IMG/VR virus record: IMGVR_UViG_3300037337_000032
Location: 1 to 64,000 of that record
DNA: 64,000 nt
Origin: a virus
Reading direction: 5' to 3' (one strand)
Part shown: piece by piece, positions 58,648 to 64,000 of the stretch
Layout: each line of letters starts with the position of its first letter
How positions within the stretch are numbered: the first letter of the stretch is position 1
The notes under the pieces: model-generated
Database searches by the model: none
Seen by the model: only the letters and a program-made list of their open reading frames with translations
Told to the model about the DNA's origin: nothing
Made by a program: the position numbers and the translations under genes

Positions 58648-61334
58648 TTATGATACTAATGAACTGCGATACTCAGGTATTACACCAGAAGCACCCGATC
58701 CAAAGGGGTTTGAACCTGTGAAGTCAGGTAGTGAAAACGTAGGAATAACTAGCTCTTTATTTAACAAAAGAAAGGCATCTGAACAAACGTCTGCAATGTC
58801 ATCTTTCTTTTTAGGGTCACCATCGAATACTTCAAGTTCATCATAAAACGCTTTGTTCCAGTCTGCTTTTACTACATTAATAAAACCAGCTTGTGCTACA
58901 CTTGAGAATGGTGCAAAGCGAGTAACCTTTGATTTAACTGGTTTAGACAACCTTACGTTGAAGCCCATCTCTCCTAATTTGCGCTGTAAATCTCTTGCAT
59001 AAGCTCCAGCAGCAGCAGCAGGATCAAGAGGGATAGATACTGTTACATCTTGACCATCATGCACTGCAGTCTCAAAGATCATTTTCTCTACGTTATGCAC
59101 TCTATCTCTCATAGACCGTAGATCTTCTACAGTATACACATTAGTACTATCCTTTGACATTAGCACGCCACGAGTCCAGTCTGGATTAGGGTACTGCTCC
59201 GAAGGCAAGCTAAAGGCAAGATCCCATGCTCTAATGCGCTTCTTAGCTCTTCCGTTAGGTAGCTCTACCTCTTGTACCCACTCGCGTTTAAACAGCCCAG
59301 AGGACTGCTGACGAGCGTACCATGAACCTAGTAGCAACCGTTCCATTTCTACTCTAGGCAATGCCTTGAGTTTAGATATATAGGTAGGATCTGCTTTCAT
59401 CAGTGGAGGGTTATCGTAGATTGTACCCGGTATGAACTTAAAGGTAAGAATACCAGATTGATCTCCTCCACCGTAAGTATCTTCTAGCTCTCGCTTAGTA
59501 TCCGACCACACAAGAGATCCACCTGCTACTTGCACCATGTAGCGCATCGGGTATATTTCTTTTCTAATTGGTATACCACGTTCATCTAATGCGAATTCTA
59601 CCCACTCTCTGATAAAACTATCATAGTCTGGATTGCCTGTAGCAAATGCTTGCTTCTTATAATCCACAGAAGTAGACCGTAGACGTGAAAGCAGGTAAAC
59701 TACGTTATCTTGATTCAACTGCTGTATTTCATCAAAGCCTAGAAACGTTATTTCTGAACCTTGATAGTTATACTTATCTGAAGCAGTATCTAAATATCCA
59801 AAACGTAATTTAGCTCCAGAACGAAAGATTAGCTCCTGCTCGCGCACTTTTACTCTCAGCTTAGGATCTACTTTTTTATACAGATTTACTGCTGAATCAA
59901 ATAAACCGCCTGGATTAGATATCTGTTTAGTAGTTCTTCTGAAGATTACACCACGAGTTCTAGGGTGGTGACAGAACTTCAGGAATGCACCTAAAAGACA
60001 GTGCGAATTATGAGTAACAATGTAATTACTCGTTAAGAATAATCTGTCTTCACCTGAAATACTTATGCATGTAGCGTAATCTGAGGCAACTTTTGTTATG
60101 CTGATTATGCGATTGCCAGTAATCTTGAACTTAGTCCTTGTACTTTTTCTAGGTAAGCTGAAGAGTTTGCTCTGATATTTACCTCTGATATATAAGTTGT
60201 ATGAATCTAAGCATGGTACCTTAGCACCTAACTTGTTTTTGTAATACGTCTTTTTAACCTTAATAGAACAAGTAAACCCAAGCGAATGCAATACCTGTTT
60301 GATATCCGAAGCTAGTACCTCAGATGCAGTAGAATAATAACAAGCACCGCCTGCGTCTACATAGCCGTCTGTATCCATCAAACCTTGTAGAAGGTTGAAA
60401 CGATCCTCTACTGTACTTCTTTTATATTCTTCTGGTATGAACTTAGTTTCAGACCTTTTACCATATAAGTTTAATTTCTTTAGTGCAGGTACTAGTTTTT
60501 GAACACCATACATAAATACATTATTAGGTTTCTCCGATGAGTACCTATTTACAGTATAACCTTCACTGCGAATTCTATCGATAATCTCTACATCTTGAGA
60601 GGTAATAGTAGCAATAGTTGACACTAAGCAGCCATCACCAATAAGCGCACCAAGTGTATATGGGGCTATATCTAACTGCTCTTTATCAAAGCCTATAGGC
60701 TCTGTAAGAGGTAGTATAGGTCTGAAACCTTTACCTAGTCTATTCAAAAGATGAAGAGTTGTATCAACCTTAACCTTGCCTCTGCCTCTAGCTTCATGGT
60801 AAGACCAAAGGTGCTCACCGCAAACATCTACAGTAGAAGCATCTTGCATCTCAACCCTGTAAATATCTACTACACCCTGTGGGAATATACCTGTTACTTT
60901 TTCCTTTGTGTTCTTGTGGGTTATTACTGTTTCGCCAATATAGATATCTTCTACATTCTTGAAACCAACATCAGTGAGCACTTTTTCACCATGTCTAAGT
61001 GCTTTACCAGAACCAGCTGCCTTTACTGTTATATGCTTCGTTAGAGCATCCCAAGTTTCCTTGGGTGTCGGACTATATCTTTGCAACTCAATGCACCTAC
61101 TGTTTCAGCTCCACTTGGAGCTTACTCCCTTGCGGGATAGTCTCTACACACGCCCGAAGTTTCCTTCTGCTTGGCTCGGTATTGCCCTCGTCTTTACGTT
61201 AGGGTTTCACCGAATTAAATAGGTTTTAAATGGAGGCGCATATGTTCACCACCATAGAATGTAATATCTGCATCACTCATTAAGAATTGTTCCTGAGCAC
61301 TAGATGCAGGTGAAAATACAATGTTACTTGACAT
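58648..61334 (-). CDS. terL: Terminase large subunit, split by a group I intron and an intein
   Basis: Exon 1 is 61334-61248 (29 codons, ending FYGG). After removal of the 227-nt intron (61247-61021) exon 2 runs from 61020. Six codons (AAGSGK) follow, then the intein (61002-60007), then SHCLLGAFLKF. The joined protein is 487 aa, normal for TerL, and restores the Walker A GGAAGSGKS. Walker B region: ITFLGFDEIQQ. The nuclease domain has RIRAWDLAFS and later DIADVCSDAFLLL. It packages DNA. Without both splicing events no ATPase motif is made. The start has AAGGATATAA upstream. Confidence 0.93.
60007..61002 (-). mobile_element. Class 3 (WCT-type) intein with LAGLIDADG endonuclease inside terL
   Basis: 332 residues between Lys and Ser of the Walker A. 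It starts with Ala1 (ALRHGEKVLTDVG), so there is no nucleophile at position 1. Block B has GEHLW (Trp at B:12), block F ATCISI (Cys at F:4), block G VTHN (Thr at G:5), then Ser+1: the WCT triad of class 3 inteins. The DOD endonuclease motifs are LGALIGDG (117-124) and LQGLMDTDG (205-213). Looks complete. Confidence 0.9.
61021..61247 (-). mobile_element. Group I intron, 227 nt, in terL
   Basis: Exon 1 ends GGU, and its last nt pairs as U-G with the guide (GCGCCTCCAT) about 15 nt inside the intron. P4 TCGGT/ACCGA with GAAA/GCAAT joins, P5 CCCT/AGGG, P6a GAAG-GAAA-CTTC, P7 GACTAT/ATAGTC, and P9 CCCAAG-GAAA-CTTGGG and ATGCT/AGCAT are all present. The last nt is G. No reading frame fits inside, so it has no homing gene of its own. 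Confidence 0.92.
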
Positions 61335-61342
61335 TTATATCC

Positions 61343-61687
61343 TTAATCCGAGTTAATTACTTTTAAGCTAAATACTGGAGCATTCTGCTGCTGAATCTCA
61401 ATACCTGCTTCATCTTGTGCTTCTTCTGTGTCATACATATCTAAAGTTAATCTGCGATAGTTATCCAAAAGGATAGTTGCAGCTTTTAGCTGATTTTGAT
61501 GCGAAGCTTCTTGGTTCTTCATGATACTTGCAGCCTGTACAATAGCTTCAGCGATATGGGGCTTAATTCGCCTTAACAGCATAACCAACTCACGTTCTTT
61601 TAGTTCGCGGTTAGTTGGCTTATCACCTACAGTGTCTTGTCTAGGTGGTCTTCCCTGCGGGTTACCTGATTTACCTTTTATAAACAT
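61343..61687 (-). CDS. Terminase small subunit-like protein
   Basis: 114 aa. N-terminal KGKSGNPQGRPPR is the start typical of a family of phage proteins next to terminase large subunits. Helical middle (LLRRIKPHIAEAIVQAASIM) and an acidic tail. GGAGAG precedes the ATG. Ends 8 nt before terL, so it is called small terminase by position and motif; DNA recognition is not shown. Confidence 0.65.
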   Translation of the reverse strand: MFIKGKSGNPQGRPPRQDTVGDKPTNRELKERELVMLLRRIKPHIAEAIVQAASIMKNQEASHQNQLKAATILLDNYRRLTLDMYDTEEAQDEAGIEIQQQNAPVFSLKVINSD

Positions 61688-61689
61688 TT

Positions 61690-61903
61690 AATCTCTCCTA
61701 TGTTAGCTCTGGTTACGATTCCAGAATAGCCCTCTCGTAGCTATCGCCGATTAATACGCTGTTACTTTGAATAAGTACTTGGCTTGCTATGGCAGCAAGC
61801 TACCATCTGCAATACTCAGCTGAAGTGCAAACTTCATGTTACCTCGCAACAGATTCGAGGGACGCCTAAAACCGCAGCGACAACGTACCCAAGGTAGAGT
61901 TCC
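61690..61903 (-). other. Leader with hairpins upstream of the small terminase; possible packaging site
   Basis: No coding sequence of note. Minus strand hairpins: TCTGG...CCAGA (about 61708-61725), ATAGC...GCTAT (about 61727-61745), GCTTGCT-GCCAT-AGCAAGC (about 61781-61799), TGAAGT-TTGC-ACTTCA (about 61821-61836) and CCTCG...CGAGG (about 61842-61860). Such a location just before terS is where cos or pac sites are found, but no cut site can be read. Confidence 0.4.
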
Positions 61904-61988
61904 TGGTGGATATTCTAGGAGTCGAACCTAGTTGCCCGAAGGCCACAGATTTACAGTCTGCTGCAGTCGCCAATGCTGCTCAACATCC
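61904..61988 (-). tRNA. tRNA-Tyr (GUA)
   Basis: 85 nt with encoded CCA. Acceptor GGATGTT/AATATCC, anticodon stem AGCAGA/TCTG.. with loop CTGTAAA (anticodon GUA), long variable arm GGCCTTCGGGC, T arm CTAGG-TTCGACT-CCTAG. Confidence 0.92.
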
Positions 61989-62019
61989 TTTTCTGTTTGC
62001 TATTGTGTAATATCGTATA

Positions 62020-62090
62020 TGGTAGCAGAGGAAGGACTCGAACCTTCTGCATCGAGCTTATGAGACTGACGGATACCCTGAATCCCTGCG
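62020..62090 (-). tRNA. tRNA-Met-like (CAU), reduced D arm
   Basis: 71 nt with encoded CCA. Acceptor CGCAGGG/CTCTGCT (one mismatch), anticodon loop CTCATAA, T arm GAAGG-TTCGAGT-CCTTC. The D arm is poor and the anticodon stem has wobble pairs and a mismatch, so it may be partly degenerate. Confidence 0.65.
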
Positions 62091-62105
62091 TTAATTTAGT
62101 ACTTA

Positions 62106-62294
62106 CTAATCTTCTGTAATTGCGTTATCATAAAAGACAACTCGTGTCTTTCCGTTTGGGCGCTTTAATAATTCTAATTCTACTTGCATTTCAGAATCAA
62201 TGTCATCTAGAGCATCAGCTTGACAGCTTTCGCACTCAGAGCCTTGATCGAATACTACAAGTTTAAAATATTGGTTGCAACTTGTGCATCTCAT
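62106..62294 (-). CDS. Small zinc-ribbon protein, 62 aa
   Basis: Start at ATG 62294, with GAAAG upstream. Four cysteines as CTSC and CESC (MRCTSCNQYFKLVVFDQG...) form a one-finger zinc ribbon, followed by an acidic and then RPNGKTRVVFYD tail. Frame can be extended upstream through a 27-bp tandem repeat but without a ribosome site. Function unknown; transcriptional or nucleic-acid binding role possible. Confidence 0.65.
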   Translation of the reverse strand: MRCTSCNQYFKLVVFDQGSECESCQADALDDIDSEMQVELELLKRPNGKTRVVFYDNAITED

Positions 62295-62309
62295 AATTGT
62301 TATTATTCT

Positions 62310-62363
62310 TTCTTTGTATATAGCTACGAAGATAATTTCTTTGTATATAGCTACGAAGATAAA
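62310..62363. repeat. 27-bp tandem direct repeat, two copies
   Basis: TTCTTTGTATATAGCTACGA is the start of both copies (62310 and 62337, period 27). It lies in the leader of the zinc-ribbon gene. Confidence 0.8.
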
Positions 62364-62383
62364 CCTCGTATACTTTTGTAAGT

Positions 62384-62565
62384 CCCGGTTACTTATCCGG
62401 GTCACACTGAAGCATCTAGAACTGAAAGGAGTGAAAGGGTAGCTAGACTAACGTATGAAGATTGTCTTCTTTGTAGTGTTAAGCTTTTTCTGTCTTAAAC
62501 AGGTTTGCACCTCTTAATAGTGCAATTTATTTTAGATCTTGTACTTAATTCACAAAGAAGTCTCG
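62384..62565 (-). other. Structured leader of the zinc-ribbon gene
   Basis: Minus strand, between the promoter at 62566 and the gene. CCCGG/CCGGG hairpin (62384-62401), TTGCAC/GTGCAA hairpin (about 62505-62526) and a long-range 9-bp pairing CTTCTTTGT/ACAAAGAAG (about 62465-62473 with 62551-62559). Role unknown. Confidence 0.45.
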
Positions 62566-62594
62566 ATTATAGCACAAGATATGCTGTATTTCAA
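62566..62594 (-). promoter_or_regulatory. Promoter of the zinc-ribbon / tRNA / terminase block
   Basis: Minus strand -35 TTGAAA (62589-62594), 17-nt spacer, extended -10 TGC-TATAAT (62566-62571). Nothing else obvious drives the terminase genes downstream. Confidence 0.8.
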
Positions 62595-62628
62595 GAGCAA
62601 TATCAATTAATATCCAATATATCTGATA

Positions 62629-63120
62629 TCAATCGAATATACAATATCTGTTTAAAATCTTAGCGTATTTAAGTTGTATCCTAGAATACAGTATTTTAGC
62701 TATTACTACATCTTGCACTACTCTTACTTTATCCTTTGAATTCTCTTTCCATATCAGAAGATATGAAAACATATCCTTAGAATGCGGCTGCAGTTTTAAA
62801 GCACCTGATAAGTTTCTATGTGCTTCTTTGATAATATTATATATATTCTTAGGTAATAGTTTTAAGTTTATATACCTATAATCATCTTCATTTAAATTTC
62901 TATGCAAGACTACTTTATCTTTTTGCACTATTATATTTTGCACAAGTTGTATTGCTGTCTTATTAGCTTTAAACTTTAATCTCTTACCATTCTTATAAAA
63001 TATAATATAACCCTCTTCATTTGGAAATATCCTACGGTATCTTAAATTATTCTTTATTATAAAGAAAGCACCTTCAATCATGTCATAATCTAAAATTAAA
63101 CTTATTTCTGTTATTGTCAT
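62629..63120 (-). CDS. Degenerate HNH-like phage protein, 163 aa
   Basis: Starts MTITEISLILDYDMIEGAFF, like HNH-type phage endonucleases, and contains VVLHRNLNEDDYRYINLKLL (the region where HNH residues lie, with His-Arg-Asn-Leu), then AHRNLSGALKLQPHSKDMFS. Zinc cysteines are absent. I recall the pattern from phage proteins of unknown role, possibly decayed homing nucleases or RNA-binding proteins. Confidence 0.6.
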   Translation of the reverse strand: MTITEISLILDYDMIEGAFFIIKNNLRYRRIFPNEEGYIIFYKNGKRLKFKANKTAIQLVQNIIVQKDKVVLHRNLNEDDYRYINLKLLPKNIYNIIKEAHRNLSGALKLQPHSKDMFSYLLIWKENSKDKVRVVQDVVIAKILYSRIQLKYAKILNRYCIFD

Positions 63121-63159
63121 ATTGCACCTAATAAATAATAAAAGAATATACTTAGTATA

Positions 63160-63233
63160 TTAATATAGGATATCAATGTAGGTTATATTAATATTGTAAT
63201 TATAGTTAAATCTACATTGGTATCCTATATTAA
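63160..63233. repeat. 22-bp inverted repeat with 30-nt AT-rich loop
   Basis: 63160-63181 pairs with 63212-63233, with a single G-T mismatch. The loop contains ATATTAATAT. A stable cruciform or RNA hairpin is expected. Confidence 0.85.
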
Positions 63234-63441
63234 CTATATTACTTGATCTGATTAACTAAAAATTACAGCTTTGATAGAAGCCTCTACAAGCTCTTTGTTG
63301 ATGTTCAGGCTACACACCCATCAACTTAGTCTCTACGAACCGTCTGAGAGCGTTCTAGAGCACCTGTTGAGCCTTTCTGACGATCTGCACCAACTACAAG
63401 TTCAGTATTGCACTAAAATTCAGTTTATTAGCACTAATCTT
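63234..63441. other. Mixed-composition stretch without a convincing gene
   Basis: Less AT-rich than the flanks. GTTGATG (63297-63303) pairs with CATCAAC (63319-63325). The only frame (70 aa) needs a TTG start and ends in the simple repeat. Nothing else supportable. Confidence 0.4.
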
Positions 63442-63481
63442 ACTTTATTACTTTATTACTTTATTACTTTATTACTTTATT
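63442..63481. repeat. Five tandem copies of ACTTTATT
   Basis: Perfect 8-bp direct repeats, a simple iteron-like array. Confidence 0.9.
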
Positions 63482-63505
63482 AAATAATAATAATATCACG
63501 AGCTG

Positions 63506-63577
63506 AATATAGATTATTAATATATATAATATATATAATAACAACTGCAGTTATACTATATATTAATAATCTATATT
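63506..63577. repeat. Perfect 21-bp inverted repeat, 30-nt loop
   Basis: 63506-63526 is the exact reverse complement of 63557-63577. The loop ends in AACTGCAGTTATAC. Confidence 0.9.
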
Positions 63578-63594
63578 AAACTGCAGTTATACTA
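63543..63594. repeat. Two copies of AACTGCAGTTATACTA
   Basis: Direct repeats at 63543-63558 and 63579-63594, both containing the AACTGCAGTT palindrome. Confidence 0.85.
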
Positions 63595-63707
63595 GTAGTT
63601 ATTTATATCTTAGTTATATATACAGTTTATTAATGTTACTATCTAATGTTAATATGTATAGTACTATCAGATGTTACTATTAATATATAACACATGATTA
63701 ACCTATA

Positions 63708-63735
63708 TATAACTGAGATATAACTGCAGTTTAAC
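63708..63735. repeat. Second copy of the palindrome element of 7.55 kb
   Basis: TATAACTGCAGTTTAAC at 63719-63735 is identical to 7558-7574; the preceding TAACTGA is also shared. Both copies lie upstream of plus-strand genes. Confidence 0.75.
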
Positions 63736-63877
63736 GTATAGTATTAATATAGGTATTATTAACGTTAATAATAATATACGTATATAATATACATATATAC
63801 CTATATATATACGTTAGTATATTCTTAGTGTAGCACAGGTTTTTACACTTGTCAAGCTATTTCTATAAATTGTTTAC

Positions 63878-63906
63878 TTGACTTGTGCAAAAGCTTATGT
63901 TACAAT
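63878..63906 (+). promoter_or_regulatory. Rightward promoter at the end of the window
   Basis: -35 TTGACT (63878-63883), 17-nt spacer, extended -10 TGT-TACAAT (63901-63906). 47 nt before the last gene. Confidence 0.8.
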
Positions 63907-63952
63907 AATTTAACATTAAGAGATTAACCCACATAACCCACAAAGGAGAGCT

Positions 63953-64000
63953 ATGAATATTAAGAAAATTGAAGCATATAGTTTATTTGAATTCTGCCAA
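63953..64000 (+). CDS. Start of a plus-strand gene (3' end outside window)
   Basis: ATG after AAAGGAGAGCT; 16 codons (MNIKKIEAYSLFEFCQ) are visible, too short to classify. It is the first gene of a new rightward transcription unit. Confidence 0.75.
   Translation, partial: MNIKKIEAYSLFEFCQ

Noticed and set aside
61021-61086. Terminase start at 61086 (MQRYSPTPKE...)
   Set aside because: Those 22 codons are the end of the group I intron; the true start is exon 1 at 61334 and only the spliced frame restores FYGGAAGSGK.
63442-63481. CRISPR array
   Set aside because: The repeats are 8 bp and directly adjoining, with no spacers and no cas genes.
63271-63483. 70-aa plus-strand frame in the AT-rich region
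   Set aside because: TTG start without a ribosome site and its end runs into the 8-bp simple repeat (LLLYYFITLLLY).
1-64000. Prophage or lysogeny module
   Set aside because: No integrase, excisionase, CI/Cro-type repressor or host flanking genes were found in either strand.

Overview
This window looks like most of the genome of a tailed double-stranded DNA phage with a lambda-like (siphovirus) head and tail and a T7-like replication module. The DNA is AT-rich. No integrase, repressor or other lysogeny gene is visible, so a lytic lifestyle is likely. A periplasmic binding protein of the Bug/TctC family, typical of Burkholderiales, hints at a betaproteobacterial host. That is inference only.

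Layout. (1) 1-7357, minus strand: a densely overlapping operon of small genes, an HU-like protein, a SleB-type wall hydrolase, thymidylate synthase ThyX interrupted by an HNH intein, a metallophosphoesterase, a P-loop kinase and two deaminases. (2) 7358-7644: divergent promoter region with a G-rich leader. (3) 7645-25362, plus strand: DNA ligase, RNA ligase, TTG-started primase-helicase, PolA-family polymerase, a tRNA and structured-RNA cluster (14.8-15.5 kb), ssDNA-binding protein, 5'-3' exonuclease, endonuclease VII-like nuclease, DnaQ-like exonuclease, MazG-like and DUF5664 nucleotide hydrolases, and class I ribonucleotide reductase (nrdB, nrdA). (4) 25484-61687, minus strand: the late genes, read leftwards. 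They are small and large terminase, portal, a GIY-YIG endonuclease, a long set of tail-appendage genes, XkdF-type protease, scaffold, decoration and major capsid proteins, connectors, tail tube, frameshifted tail chaperone, tape measure, tail tip, distal tail genes, a tail-domain/ATP-grasp fusion, the Bug protein, and the lysis cassette. (5) 61688-64000: two minus-strand tRNAs, a structured leader, a degenerate nuclease-like gene, and an AT-rich repeat region that ends in a plus-strand promoter and the start of another gene.

Most striking points. The large terminase gene carries a 227-nt group I intron and a class 3 (WCT-type) intein. They sit 18 nt apart, inside the codons of the Walker A motif. 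A secreted solute-binding protein is translationally linked to a virion-like protein with an ATP-grasp domain. A kinase, metallophosphoesterase and RNA ligase together resemble a split Pnkp-type RNA repair set. Nearly all predicted promoters are sigma70-like with an extended -10 (TGn), and several are paired with terminator-like hairpins.

How the genes work together. The left operon and the plus-strand operon make and balance dNTPs (RNR, ThyX, deaminases, MazG-like, DUF5664) and replicate DNA in T7 fashion (polymerase, primase-helicase, SSB, exonucleases, ligase). The late operon packages DNA and builds the particle. Separate promoters serve the tail chaperone, connector, protease and lysis blocks.
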